Position numbers and translations under genes: made by a program. The notes under the pieces were generated by a model. It was not told where the DNA came from and searched no databases. It was given only the letters and a program-made list of their open reading frames with translations. Below, piece by piece: positions 24,883 through 34,565 of a stretch of 64,000 nucleotides of DNA (within the stretch, counting starts at the first letter, position 1; each line of letters begins with the position of its first letter). The stretch comes from Shewanella oncorhynchi. GTDB lineage: Bacteria > Pseudomonadota > Gammaproteobacteria > Enterobacterales > Shewanellaceae. The stretch covers positions 1 through 64,000 of the forward strand of contig NZ_JABAEB010000014.1 of NCBI RefSeq assembly GCF_012584455.1, read 5' to 3'.

Positions 24883-26631
24883 ATGCATTATAAAAAATCC
24901 ATTATTGGTATTGCTGCAACGGCAACAGCAATTATTGTCGGCTGTCAAGTTACCCATCAAATAGTAAAAAGCCAGGGAACCGCTCAAGGCAAGCATGGCG
25001 AAGTGCAGGTCGAAACCACATTCAAAGACGGACACATTGTGGCGATTGATGTACTAAAGCAAAAGGAAAATAAGGTCCTTGCTGGTGCCGTATTTAAAGA
25101 TGTTAAACAGGCGATTATTGATAATAACTCTATCGAGGTTGACGGTATTGCAGGCGCAACCGTAACGTCTAAAGCGCTTAAAGAAGCCGTGGGTAAAAGT
25201 ATTGAAGCCGCAGGTGTTACGTTAGTTGCTGTCGCTTCAGCTAAAAAAAATGAAGCATTAACACCAGCAGAATATACCTATGATGTGGTGATTATTGGCT
25301 CGGGTGGTGCAGGTTTCAGTGCTGGTTTAGAGGCTATGACTGCGGGACGAAGTGCAGTGATTATTGAAAAGATGCCTATTATCGGCGGTAATTCTTTGAT
25401 TTCTGGCGCTGAGATGAATGTGGCCGGTAGTTGGGTGCAAAAAAATATGGGGGTGACCGATAGCAAAGAGCTGTTTATTAGCGACACGCTAAAAGGCGGC
25501 GATTTCAAAGGTGACCCTGAAATGGTTAAGACCATGGTCGATAATGCGGTTGATGCTGCTGAGTGGTTAAGGGATTACGTCAAAGTAGAATTTTACCCAG
25601 ATCAATTATTTCAGTTTGGTGGACACAGCGTGAAACGTGCGCTAATCCCTAAAGGTCATACCGGAGCAGAGGTGATCAGCAAGTTTTCTATTAAAGCTGA
25701 AGAAGTAGGCTTACCAATTCATACCAATACTAAGGCTGAAAAGTTAATTCAAGATCAAACGGGCCGAATTGTGGGTGTAGAAGCGATTCATAATGGCAAA
25801 ACGGTAACCTACTATGCAAAACGCGGTGTTGTGATTGCCACGGGTGGCTTCTCGTCTAACATGGAAATGCGTAAAAAATATAACCCAGAGTTAGATGAAC
25901 GTTATGGCAGCACTGGTCATTCAGGTGGTACTGGTGACGGTATTGTGATGGCAGAAAAAATACATGCAGTAGCTAAAAATATGGGATATATCCAGTCATA
26001 TCCTATTTGTAGCCCAACCTCGGGCGCGATTGCCTTGATTGCAGACTCTCGCTTCTTTGGTGCGGTGTTAATCAACCAGAATGGTGAGCGCTTTGTTGAG
26101 GAATTGGAACGCCGAGATGTGATTTCACAGGCCATTCTAGCCCAACCAGGCCGTTATACTTATGTGCTCTGGAACCAAGCTATTGAAGATGTTGCCCATA
26201 CTGTTGAAATGCATCAAGGTGAACTGAAGGAATTCACAAAAGACGGGCTAATGTATAAGGTCGACACCCTAGAAGAAGCCGCTAAAGTCTTTAATATTCC
26301 TGAAGACAAGTTGTTATCAACGATTAAAGACGTTAATCGTTATGCCGCAACAGGAAAGGATGAAGCCTTTAATCATCGCTCAGGATTAGTCGATTTAAGT
26401 AAAGGACCTTATTGGATTTTAAAAGCGACACCTTCTGTGCACCATACTATGGGTGGACTAGCGGTTGATACACGTACTCGTGTACTTGATGAACAAGGAA
26501 AGGTGATTCCGGGCTTGTTTGCTGCGGGTGAAGTGACTGGTTTAACCCATGGAACCAATCGACTCGGTGGAAATGCTTACACTGATATCATTGTCTTTGG
26601 TCGTATCGCGGGACAAGAAGCGGCTAAATAG
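24883..26631 (+). CDS. urdA: UrdA, periplasmic urocanate reductase (flavoprotein)
   Basis: 582 residues, the length of S. oneidensis UrdA. The N-terminus has a signal with a possible lipobox (IIVGC, Cys21). FMN-binding domain at ~30-115 with DGIAGATVTS, where Thr93 is the expected covalent FMN site. FAD-dependent fumarate-reductase-type domain from ~133 (YDVVIIGSGGAGFSAGLEA). Counting residues gives Tyr373, Asp388, Arg411, His520 and Arg560, exactly the substrate and catalytic residues I recall for urocanate reductase; Asp388 in place of fumarate-reductase residues marks urocanate specificity. Electrons come from CymA (encoded at 54813 here). Urocanate serves as respiratory acceptor. Start ATG with AAGGGA upstream. 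Confidence 0.93.
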   Translation: MHYKKSIIGIAATATAIIVGCQVTHQIVKSQGTAQGKHGEVQVETTFKDGHIVAIDVLKQKENKVLAGAVFKDVKQAIIDNNSIEVDGIAGATVTSKALKEAVGKSIEAAGVTLVAVASAKKNEALTPAEYTYDVVIIGSGGAGFSAGLEAMTAGRSAVIIEKMPIIGGNSLISGAEMNVAGSWVQKNMGVTDSKELFISDTLKGGDFKGDPEMVKTMVDNAVDAAEWLRDYVKVEFYPDQLFQFGGHSVKRALIPKGHTGAEVISKFSIKAEEVGLPIHTNTKAEKLIQDQTGRIVGVEAIHNGKTVTYYAKRGVVIATGGFSSNMEMRKKYNPELDERYGSTGHSGGTGDGIVMAEKIHAVAKNMGYIQSYPICSPTSGAIALIADSRFFGAVLINQNGERFVEELERRDVISQAILAQPGRYTYVLWNQAIEDVAHTVEMHQGELKEFTKDGLMYKVDTLEEAAKVFNIPEDKLLSTIKDVNRYAATGKDEAFNHRSGLVDLSKGPYWILKATPSVHHTMGGLAVDTRTRVLDEQGKVIPGLFAAGEVTGLTHGTNRLGGNAYTDIIVFGRIAGQEAAK

Positions 26632-26652
26632 TTTGTATTTTATGTCTGGCTT

Positions 26653-26680
26653 AAAGCGACCCAATTGGGTCGCTTTTGTT
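26653..26680 (+). terminator. Terminator after urdA
   Basis: AAAGCGACCC and GGGTCGCTTT pair perfectly around AATT, followed by T-rich sequence. Confidence 0.9.
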
Positions 26681-26870
26681 TGTAAATGATGCAGTTCACT
26701 CGCGTACAACACATTCGTTTAAAGCTTGTTTATGATGAATAAATCGTGATCGCTATGGCAAAAATCCATAAACTTGCTATCCAAAGGACTACAAAGCGAA
26801 GGTGAGTCGGAGTATCATACGGCTAATTCTTACTAAAACACTCAGGTATCCCCTGACGGAGCAGGTTTTC

Positions 26871-27449
26871 ATGATTACCATTTCCGATGCGGCTCAAGCC
26901 CATTTTGTTAAGTTGTTAGCAGATCAACCTGAAGGCACTCATATTCGCGTATTTGTGATCAGTCCTGGTACCTCGCAAGCCGAGTGTGGTGTGTCTTATT
27001 GTCCACCGGATGCAGTGGAAAGTGATGATATTGAAATCGAGTTCACTGGCTTCAATGCTATGGTCGATGAGAAGAGTGCACCTTTCCTTGAAGATGCCAC
27101 TATCGATTTTGTGACTGACCAATTAGGTTCACAACTCACGCTCAAAGCACCTAACGCAAAAATGCGTAAAGTGTCTGGTGATGCACCTTTAGTCGAGCGT
27201 ATCGAATACGTGATCCAATCTGAAATTAACCCTCAGTTAGCTGGCCATGGTGGTAATATCATGCTGGTTGAAATTACCAAAGAAGGCGTAGCCGTACTGC
27301 AGTTCGGCGGTGGATGTAATGGTTGTTCTCAAGTTGATATCACCCTGAAGGATGGTATCGAAAAACAATTGTTAGACATGTTCCCAAGTGAGTTGACTGG
27401 CGTACGTGACGTGACAGATCACCAACACGGTGAACATTCTTACGCTTAA
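26871..27449 (+). CDS. nfuA: NfuA, Fe-S cluster carrier protein
   Basis: 192 residues from ATG 26871 (MITISDAAQAHFVKLLADQP); an upstream start at 26802 would add residues not in the family. N-terminal degenerate A-type (HesB-like) domain lacking the three cysteine ligands in full, C-terminal Nfu domain with GGGCNGCSQVD (CxxC), which binds a [4Fe-4S] cluster across a dimer. Delivers clusters to apoproteins under stress. Own terminator follows. Confidence 0.97.
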   Translation: MITISDAAQAHFVKLLADQPEGTHIRVFVISPGTSQAECGVSYCPPDAVESDDIEIEFTGFNAMVDEKSAPFLEDATIDFVTDQLGSQLTLKAPNAKMRKVSGDAPLVERIEYVIQSEINPQLAGHGGNIMLVEITKEGVAVLQFGGGCNGCSQVDITLKDGIEKQLLDMFPSELTGVRDVTDHQHGEHSYA

Positions 27450-27470
27450 TCTTGTTTGTTAAGCTGAATG

Positions 27471-27498
27471 AAAAACGCGACCTTGAGTCGCGTTTTTT
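27471..27498 (+). terminator. Terminator after nfuA
   Basis: AAAAACGCGAC and GTCGCGTTTTT pair around a 5-nt loop. It also faces the end of the minus-strand S9 peptidase gene. Confidence 0.88.
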
Positions 27499-27532
27499 AT
27501 ATTTGGCTTTCGCTTTAAGTGCAGTTGTTAAG

Positions 27533-29470
27533 TTATAACTTAGGGTTGAGATTATCAGCTAAGAACTTATCTAAGGCTTTAAAAGTCGCGAGTCTGTTGT
27601 CGTTATTGCTCAGGTAATGATCACCATTTTCCAACTCAATATACTCCACTGGTTTATTTAGTGATTTGAGCTCGTCATACATTTCTCGGCTATGTTGAAC
27701 CTTAACGACCCTGTCTTTATCGCCATGAAGCAGTAATACTGGGATGTTAATTTTATCTGCTTTACTGATAGGTGATCGCTCATAGAGGGCATCGAGATCA
27801 TCTCCTATTTGCTCTTTAACCACTTCATAGTTGGTATGTCTGCGGCTTGATTTTACTAGGTAGGCCACATCGGTCACACCAGCTACACTGATGGCGCAAC
27901 GGTAAAGATCGGGAGTCATGGCAGCCCCCATTAAGGCCGCGTAACCACCATAACTCGCACCGGCAATACAAATGCGTTTGGGATCGCTAATCCCTTGCGC
28001 TATTAGGTAACGAGTCCCGTCTTCAACATCGTTTTGCATTTCGAGCCCCCAGTTTTTTAGGCCAGCCTTCATAAACTCATAGCCGTAACCTGCCGACCCC
28101 CTGAAATTCATTCGAAATACTGCATAACCCCGATTAGCGAAAAACTGTGCCCAATAGTCAAAGTCGTTACTGTCGTAACTGATCGGGCCGCCATGGGGGA
28201 AAATAATCGTCGGTAGCTGTTTAGCTTCGAGTCCCTTTGGCACTGTTAGGTAAGCATCGATTTTGAGCTTATCCCTTGCTTCGTAAGTTAGATGTTGGGT
28301 GTTGGCGAGTAGCTCACTATTGAGCTTGCCGTATCTGTTCGCGATGGGATATAACGTTTTTTCGTCCCTATCGCCGAAATAATAAGTGCCAGGCTCGGTT
28401 GAGCTGGTGGAATACACTATGTAGCGGCGTTCATTTGCACTGAATTGAGTAATATAGTTGTGAGCATCGGGTAATACAGCCTTAAGACCATTTTGTAGTC
28501 CGACATATTCTGTTTCCCAGAAGGTGTATTCCTCGCCGTCGCCTTCACTGATACCAATGACTTTTTTCTTTAATTGCGAGTAGAGTAAATCCCCTTCGAC
28601 GTCAGTTGCTTCATTGGCGTAAACCAACTCTTTTGTAAGATTAGGGTCGGTCAGGTTCACTTTAAAAATGGCTTCGAAACCTTGGTGATAGGCGCGAACG
28701 TAGAGGATATTAGGGTCTGCATCAAAACCTAATGGCCAAACAGTGTCCTCAGAAAAAGCTTTAAAGGTCCAAAGCAAGCGTGAATCACTCTTTTGCTCGG
28801 CCTGTTCATAAATGCGGTACTCAGTATCATCGTTGTAGATAGAAATTCGGACTTTGTGCTGCCTGTCGGTAATCCAACTGATGATCTTCTTTTTAGCATT
28901 TTGGGTGTAACTGGATTTCCCCTGCGCTAAATTGACTTTCAGAACGCTGTCTTCGCCTACGTTTTCTCCCATTCCGTCTAATGACAGTAAAATATTATCG
29001 GGATCATCTGGCATAAGATCGATAATTTGTCCCTGATGTTGCGGGATCCAATTAAGACGGTCTAAGACGCTGCGCGGAAGGACACTCGAGGTCTTTTTCG
29101 TGGTCAAATCATACTTAACAAGGCGGGTTTCGGTTGTAGGTGTCCCGTAACGGTTAGCCGGAAACTTAGCACTGATCAGTAAGATATTATCGTTTGCCCA
29201 CTGCAGAGACAGGATGACAAATTTTTGGTTATCTGTGTGCAGCGGAATGCTTTTTTCGCCTGTTTCTATATCTTGGATACTAACGACAGTACCTTTGAGT
29301 TTGGCTTGATCGACCCGTACAACAGAAGCGATTTTTTTGCCATTAGGCGAGAGCTGCACAGAGCTAACATCTGGGATGCTTGCAAAGGCTTCAACGGGTA
29401 ATTGTGGCGCAGTGTTGGCAACCGTATAGTTACATAGCCACAGCAATAGCAGCGGTAAAATCCTTTTCAT
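27533..29470 (-). CDS. S9-family prolyl oligopeptidase / acylaminoacyl peptidase
   Basis: 645 residues. Signal peptide (MKRILPLLLLWLCNYTVA) indicates periplasmic location. Residues ~25-380 are a beta-propeller-like domain; ~390-640 the alpha/beta hydrolase domain with FPHGGPISYD (oxyanion), Ser in GASYGGYAALMGAA, Asp in LLHGDKDRVV, His in ENGDHYL. The family cleaves short peptides; exact specificity is unknown. Monocistronic as far as seen. Confidence 0.92.
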   Translation of the reverse strand: MKRILPLLLLWLCNYTVANTAPQLPVEAFASIPDVSSVQLSPNGKKIASVVRVDQAKLKGTVVSIQDIETGEKSIPLHTDNQKFVILSLQWANDNILLISAKFPANRYGTPTTETRLVKYDLTTKKTSSVLPRSVLDRLNWIPQHQGQIIDLMPDDPDNILLSLDGMGENVGEDSVLKVNLAQGKSSYTQNAKKKIISWITDRQHKVRISIYNDDTEYRIYEQAEQKSDSRLLWTFKAFSEDTVWPLGFDADPNILYVRAYHQGFEAIFKVNLTDPNLTKELVYANEATDVEGDLLYSQLKKKVIGISEGDGEEYTFWETEYVGLQNGLKAVLPDAHNYITQFSANERRYIVYSTSSTEPGTYYFGDRDEKTLYPIANRYGKLNSELLANTQHLTYEARDKLKIDAYLTVPKGLEAKQLPTIIFPHGGPISYDSNDFDYWAQFFANRGYAVFRMNFRGSAGYGYEFMKAGLKNWGLEMQNDVEDGTRYLIAQGISDPKRICIAGASYGGYAALMGAAMTPDLYRCAISVAGVTDVAYLVKSSRRHTNYEVVKEQIGDDLDALYERSPISKADKINIPVLLLHGDKDRVVKVQHSREMYDELKSLNKPVEYIELENGDHYLSNNDNRLATFKALDKFLADNLNPKL

Positions 29471-29550
29471 TATCGATTCACATCTTCGTTACAATTGTAA
29501 AATCAACATAATAATGATTTTGAGATTAGTAAACTACTGTCTTTACAGAT

Positions 29551-30918
29551 TTATTTATGTAAAAAGGCCTGACTGAAATAATAATGCCCTGCGAGCGTTA
29601 GGCTTCTGACGATCATAAAGACACTCATCGCGGCCCAGAGGGCATGGTTGCCTTGCTCTGGTAGTAATAGCAGCTGCAGTAAATACCAGGTCGGGAAAAA
29701 CGCGCCAAAGGTGGCGAGTATCATGCTATTGCGCATCACTTTTCCTTTAGCGGCACCTATGTAAACACCATCGAATAAATACGAGCTAAAGGACCATAAA
29801 GGCAAGAATATTAGCCAGATAAGATAGGTTTGCGCAGTGGCTCTGACCTCATTAATGCTGGTCAATAACGCGATAATATTACTGCCAAAAAGACTAAATA
29901 CAGCGCAGAATCCTAGTGCCGTTATGGCCGACCAGCACCAAGCTAAGATCACAGCTTCCCTTAATTGTTCTGCCTGTTTTTGCCCATAGGCTCGACCGAC
30001 TTCTGCCTCGGCATAATAGGCTATACCATCTAGAGCGTAGGAGATTAATAGCAGTAAATTCAATAACACGGCATTGGCCGCAACGGTATTATCACCTAGA
30101 CCTGCACCATGGAATGTCATAAAGGCAAAAGCTGCCTGCAAACAGAGGCTGCGGACAAAAATATCTGTGTTGAGCCTCAGTAATTTGCCATAACCCGTTA
30201 AGGTGACATGGGGGAATAGCTGAGATAAGTGAAACTCGGGTGCGCGCTTGAGTTGTTGTAACACCATAGTGAGTGCGACTGAGAAAGCGGTGATATCGGC
30301 AAATACTGAGGCGAGGGCAGCGCCTTTAACGCCCCAACCCAAGCCGAGGACAAACACCACATCGAGAATAATATTGGCAAGGTTGGCTAAAATCAACTGC
30401 CACATGGCGGCTTTAGGTTGTTGTCGCCCTAAGAGCCAACCTAACATCACTAAATTGAGCAGGGCGAAGGGCGTTGACCAAATTCGTACCTGAAAATACT
30501 CGCGGCAATAGCGCTCGACTTCGCTACTCGCTTCGGATAATCCTAACGCTAAATCCAATATCGGGACTTGCAGTGCGATAACGCCTGCGCCCAATAACAT
30601 CGCTAGCATAGCGCCTTGGACTAAGAGCTTGTGCTGGGCGTGAAGATCGTCAGCACCAAAGGCTTGCGCGACTAAACCTGTCGTCGCCATACGCAAAAAT
30701 CCCAATAACCAAATGATTAATGTGATAATCGTTGACCCGACAGCGACTCCCCCTAAATAATAGGCCTCACTCAGATGACCTATAACAGCCGTATCGACTA
30801 AGCCCAACAGCGGGATAGTGATATTGGAGAGTATCATCGGCAGGGCGAGCGCCAGTAACTGGCGATTTTTCGCGCCGTTGAGCATGAGGTCGAGCCAAGT
30901 TGATTTAGCAGTATTCAT
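29551..30918 (-). CDS. MATE-family (DinF-like) efflux transporter
   Basis: 455 residues with twelve hydrophobic segments in two halves. Conserved starts of each half: LALPMILSNITIPLLGLVD (segment 1) and LRLNTDIFVRSLCLQAAF (segment 7). DinF-branch MATE proteins export organic cations or bile-salt-like drugs using H+ or Na+. Substrate unknown. Start ATG 30918. Its start is only 22 bp from the divergent deacetylase start. Confidence 0.92.
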   Translation of the reverse strand: MNTAKSTWLDLMLNGAKNRQLLALALPMILSNITIPLLGLVDTAVIGHLSEAYYLGGVAVGSTIITLIIWLLGFLRMATTGLVAQAFGADDLHAQHKLLVQGAMLAMLLGAGVIALQVPILDLALGLSEASSEVERYCREYFQVRIWSTPFALLNLVMLGWLLGRQQPKAAMWQLILANLANIILDVVFVLGLGWGVKGAALASVFADITAFSVALTMVLQQLKRAPEFHLSQLFPHVTLTGYGKLLRLNTDIFVRSLCLQAAFAFMTFHGAGLGDNTVAANAVLLNLLLLISYALDGIAYYAEAEVGRAYGQKQAEQLREAVILAWCWSAITALGFCAVFSLFGSNIIALLTSINEVRATAQTYLIWLIFLPLWSFSSYLFDGVYIGAAKGKVMRNSMILATFGAFFPTWYLLQLLLLPEQGNHALWAAMSVFMIVRSLTLAGHYYFSQAFLHK

Positions 30919-30940
30919 TAATTTCAGAGGTGTTCACATT

Positions 30941-31987
30941 ATGGTTAAACGTGTGCTGTTGGCACTCATAGGGCTAATGACGTTTTCTGCCCATGCCGTG
31001 GTCATTCTGCAATATCACCATGTGTCAGAAACCACTCCGGCGGCAACCAGCGTTACGCCCGCGCAATTTCGTGAGCAAATGCAGTTTCTCGTCGATGACG
31101 GCTTTAAGGTGATCCCGCTTTCTAAAGTGGTTGAAGCGATCAAGCAAAAACAAGATTTACCCGCTAAAACAATCGCAATTACCTTCGATGATGGTTATCG
31201 CAGTATAGCGACTACGGCGCATCCTATCCTAAAGGAATTTGGATTCCCCTACACCTTGTTTGTGGCAATTGAGCCGATTAAACAAAAGTTTACCGAGATG
31301 ATGACTTGGGATGAACTCATCACACTATCCAAGGAAGGCGCCGATATTGCTAATCACAGTTGGGCGCACGAACATTTGATCCGCGCCTTAGAAAATGAAT
31401 CACAGGCGCAGTGGTTAGCGCGGATAAAAGCCAATATCTTAGATACAGAAAAGGCGATTGCAGATGCCACTGGGCACAATTTTAAAATGCTGGCGTATCC
31501 CTACGGTGAGTACAATCAAGCGTTGCAGGATATGTTAACTGAGAACGGCTTTGTCGCTTTTGGGCAACAGTCCGGTGCCGCCGGGCCCTATTCGCCATTA
31601 ACGGCCCTGCCGCGTTTCCCCGTTGCTGGACAATATGCTGACCTAAAAAGCCTTAAGGCAAAGTTATACAGCTTAAATATGCCTGTGATTGCACAAACCC
31701 CAAGTGATCCTGAGTTAAAGGGTGGCCATTGGCGTCCTGAGCTTAAAGTGACCCTCGATATGAGTGATATCTCTGCTAAGCAAGTGATGTGTTACATCCA
31801 AGGTCAAGGCTCAAAACAGCCGACTTGGCTCAATGAAAACGAGTTTAGTGTTCAAGCGGATTTAGCCTTGCCCGCGGGGCGCTCGCGTTATAACTGCACA
31901 GCGCCGAGTAAGGCGCGCAATGGCTACTATTGGTTTTCTCAGCCTTGGGTAAGACCAAAGGACGATGGCTCTTGGGTTAAAGAGTGA
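30941..31987 (+). CDS. Polysaccharide deacetylase family protein
   Basis: 348 residues from ATG 30941 (earlier frame would read through the MATE gene). Signal peptide MVKRVLLALIGLMTFSAHA. NodB domain at ~20-240 with TFDDGYRS (catalytic Asp and metal Asp), HSWAHEHL (metal His residues) and AYPYGEYN. It resembles the deacetylase half of PgaB. The last ~100 residues (RPELKVTLDMSDISAKQVMC) are a small beta domain. It removes acetyl groups from a GlcNAc-type polymer in the periplasm; natural target unknown. It ends directly against the convergent sco gene, with no gap. Confidence 0.9.
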   Translation: MVKRVLLALIGLMTFSAHAVVILQYHHVSETTPAATSVTPAQFREQMQFLVDDGFKVIPLSKVVEAIKQKQDLPAKTIAITFDDGYRSIATTAHPILKEFGFPYTLFVAIEPIKQKFTEMMTWDELITLSKEGADIANHSWAHEHLIRALENESQAQWLARIKANILDTEKAIADATGHNFKMLAYPYGEYNQALQDMLTENGFVAFGQQSGAAGPYSPLTALPRFPVAGQYADLKSLKAKLYSLNMPVIAQTPSDPELKGGHWRPELKVTLDMSDISAKQVMCYIQGQGSKQPTWLNENEFSVQADLALPAGRSRYNCTAPSKARNGYYWFSQPWVRPKDDGSWVKE

Positions 31988-32620
31988 TCAGCGGCTAGGT
32001 TTGTATTGCGCCACTATTTTTTCAAAATCGTTAATCATTTCATCATTTAACACCTGCGGCGGTTTGCCTAACGCTGCCGTAGGTTTAAATACCGCAACTC
32101 GCGTTCCCTGCGGCGACACCAACACATAACCCGCACTATGGTCGACTTGGTAGTTTTCCCCTTCACCGACCATGGCATAGGTCAGCCCTAAGCTGCGGGT
32201 GAGTGGGAAGATTTGTGTCTGCTCGCCCGTGACCGCTTTAAATTCTGGATTGAAAAAATTAACATAGGTCAGGAGTTTATCCGGTGTGTCCCGTTTGGGG
32301 TCGACGGATAAAAACACCACCTGCAATGGCGCTATTTTGTTTAGATCGGGATAAGCCGCCGCGAGTTTATTTAAGGTCGTAGGGCAAATGTCGGGACAAA
32401 AGGTAAAACCGATAAAGAATAAGCTCCATTTTCCCTGCAAACTGGCATTGGTAAAAGCTTGCTTGTGTTGATCAACCAATTCAAAGGGCGCTAATTCATA
32501 GGCCTGTGGAAACAGAAAACCGCTCTCTAACTCGATAGGTTTTGGGGGATTAAATTTCACCGCAAATAGGCCGCCAAGACCGAACAACAAAATGGCGATG
32601 ACTAAAATTCTTTTCTGCAT
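31988..32620 (-). CDS. SCO1/SenC-family copper chaperone for cytochrome oxidase
   Basis: 210 residues from ATG 32620, which has GGAGCG upstream (the 32632 start does not). N-terminal membrane anchor (~1-20), then a thioredoxin fold with the copper-binding FCPDICP (CxxxC) and the distal His in YQVDHSAGYVL. It loads the CuA centre of CoxB. Last gene of the oxidase cluster. Confidence 0.94.
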   Translation of the reverse strand: MQKRILVIAILLFGLGGLFAVKFNPPKPIELESGFLFPQAYELAPFELVDQHKQAFTNASLQGKWSLFFIGFTFCPDICPTTLNKLAAAYPDLNKIAPLQVVFLSVDPKRDTPDKLLTYVNFFNPEFKAVTGEQTQIFPLTRSLGLTYAMVGEGENYQVDHSAGYVLVSPQGTRVAVFKPTAALGKPPQVLNDEMINDFEKIVAQYKPSR

Positions 32621-32667
32621 TATTCGCTCCATAAATACAGGTTAGCGCGACAAACTCGTTCCATACA

Positions 32668-33573
32668 CTAGTTCCACAAATAGTGGTCTAGCAGTAATGC
32701 CATAAATAACAACATTAAATGGTAGATAGAGAAGCGGAACACTTGCATCGCCAAGCCATCATGATCCCGATATTTAAGTTGCCATGCTTTATAGATAAAT
32801 CCCGTACTGAGTAAACTCGAGCTGACGAAATACACTGGCCCACACATACCAACCAGCACAGGTAACAGGCAAGCAATCGCCAGCAATACTGTGTAGAGCA
32901 AGATGCAGGTTTTCGTAAATTCGACACCGTGGGTGACTGGTAGCATGGGAATATCTACTTTGGCATATTCGGCGCGTCTGTGAATGGCCAGTGCCCAAAA
33001 ATGTGGCGGCGTCCACGTAAAAATGATGATCACTAGCAATAACGCATGGCCGTGAAATTCGTTCGTCACTGCCGTCCATCCCAGCAGGGGGGGCATGGCT
33101 CCCGCAAGGCCGCCGATCACAATATTTTGTGATGTTGCGCGTTTCAAATAGGCAGTATAAACCAAGGCATAGCCAATCAGGCTGGCAAAGGTCAGCCAAG
33201 CTGTGAGTGGATTGACTAAGGAATATAAGACGATAAAGCCAAGACTACCTAAGCTAGCGGCGAAAATTAACGCGCGTGTGGCCGAAATACGCCCTTTGGG
33301 TAGCGGGCGATTGTAGGTGCGTGCCATTAAGCCATCGATACGGCGATCGATCAGATGATTCAACGCCGCCGCAGAACCCGCCATCATAGCAATACCCAGC
33401 ATACCGGCGATTAAAGGTTGAACGGGGACTGCATGGGGCACAGCAAGACACATGCCGACTAAGACTGTGAGCAGCATCAGTGCAACCACTTTAGGTTTGG
33501 TCATTTCAAAATAGGCGCGCCATGTTACGCTGAAAGTGGGCAGGCTACTGGTGATTGAGAGTGGTTTTGCCAT
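32668..33573 (-). CDS. cyoE: Protoheme IX farnesyltransferase (heme O synthase)
   Basis: 301 residues from ATG 33573 with GAGGGA upstream; longer start at 33603 overlaps the ctaA end. UbiA-type prenyltransferase with about nine membrane segments. Motifs: NHLIDRRIDGLMARTYNRPL (DxxxD for Mg-farnesyl diphosphate) and the second site HRRAEYAKVDIPML. It makes heme O, which CtaA turns into heme A. Confidence 0.96.
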   Translation of the reverse strand: MAKPLSITSSLPTFSVTWRAYFEMTKPKVVALMLLTVLVGMCLAVPHAVPVQPLIAGMLGIAMMAGSAAALNHLIDRRIDGLMARTYNRPLPKGRISATRALIFAASLGSLGFIVLYSLVNPLTAWLTFASLIGYALVYTAYLKRATSQNIVIGGLAGAMPPLLGWTAVTNEFHGHALLLVIIIFTWTPPHFWALAIHRRAEYAKVDIPMLPVTHGVEFTKTCILLYTVLLAIACLLPVLVGMCGPVYFVSSSLLSTGFIYKAWQLKYRDHDGLAMQVFRFSIYHLMLLFMALLLDHYLWN

Positions 33574-33587
33574 CTTGGATCCCTCGC

Positions 33588-34565
33588 TTATGCTTTGCGC
33601 CATAAAAAATAGTTGATTGTGACTAAGGTCAGTAGCAGTAGTGCCGCACCACCGTTGTGAGACACGGCAATACCGAGTGGCAAATGCATCACTACGTTAG
33701 AAATACCTAAGCTCACTTGTAGTATGACTAGTCCCACTAATAAAAGGCTTAAAGCCTTAAGTCCCGTAGCGCCCACAAATAATCGGTAGGCGAGCACGAG
33801 TAACAAGCTGGCAGTGACGATAGCGCCAATTCTGTGGGCTACGTGGATAGTCATTCGTGCAGGGTAATCGAGCACCCCAAATTCGAAGCTAGGGTGTTGG
33901 CCTTGGAACGGTGAAAATGCCTCGGCTATTGCTAAGTTATCTACCCAATTTCCCTCACAGATGGGTAAAGAGGTGCAGGCGAGCGCCGCGTAATTCGATG
34001 ATGTCCAAGCGCCCAGCATGATCTGACCCACAAGGACGAATAGGCTCACCAATGCTAACGGTGCGAGATGTCGAGCATGAGTTTCGCTATTAAATATACG
34101 CCGAGGTCGGGTTCGCAGGTAAAGGAGTAACAGCAGCGAGATTAGGCTAAAGCCACCAATAAGATGCGACATCACAATTATTGGCATAAGTTTCATGGTC
34201 ACTGTCCACATGCCTAGCGCTCCTTGAAAAAGGATCAGCAGCACTATGATGATCGGCAACTTTTTGGGTGCTTCCGGTGTTTTTAAGCACAAAATTAAGA
34301 TGAATAACACCAGTAAGCCAAGTCCGCCTGCGATATATCTGTGGATCATTTCCAGCCAAGCTTTCTCTGGATTGATATCGTGATCTGGGAATATAGTTTG
34401 CGCATGGGCGATTTCATGGTCTTGGGTGGGCACTTTAATATGGCCGTAGCAGCCTGGCCAATCGGGGCAGCCGAGTCCTGCATCCGATAGGCGGGTGTAA
34501 GCGCCCATTAAAATCACCAATAGGGTAAAGACTAAGGTTAAGCGTAGGATCCAAGTTAGCTGCAT
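33588..34565 (-). CDS. ctaA: CtaA, heme A synthase (COX15 family)
   Basis: 325 residues from ATG 34565, which overlaps the upstream stop as TGATG; TTG 34568 is less likely. Eight membrane segments. Conserved: GAYTRLSDAGLGCPDWPGCYG, EMIHRYIAG (heme His), HLIGG (His), VHRIGA-type AHRIGAIVTAS and SHNGGAALLL. It oxidises the C8 methyl of heme O to a formyl group, giving heme A for CoxA. Confidence 0.96.
   Translation of the reverse strand: MQLTWILRLTLVFTLLVILMGAYTRLSDAGLGCPDWPGCYGHIKVPTQDHEIAHAQTIFPDHDINPEKAWLEMIHRYIAGGLGLLVLFILILCLKTPEAPKKLPIIIVLLILFQGALGMWTVTMKLMPIIVMSHLIGGFSLISLLLLLYLRTRPRRIFNSETHARHLAPLALVSLFVLVGQIMLGAWTSSNYAALACTSLPICEGNWVDNLAIAEAFSPFQGQHPSFEFGVLDYPARMTIHVAHRIGAIVTASLLLVLAYRLFVGATGLKALSLLLVGLVILQVSLGISNVVMHLPLGIAVSHNGGAALLLLTLVTINYFLWRKA

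Noticed and set aside
24883..26631. Annotation as fumarate reductase (FccA/IfcA)
   Set aside because: No tetraheme domain is present and the FMN domain plus Asp388/Tyr373 pattern fits urocanate reductase.
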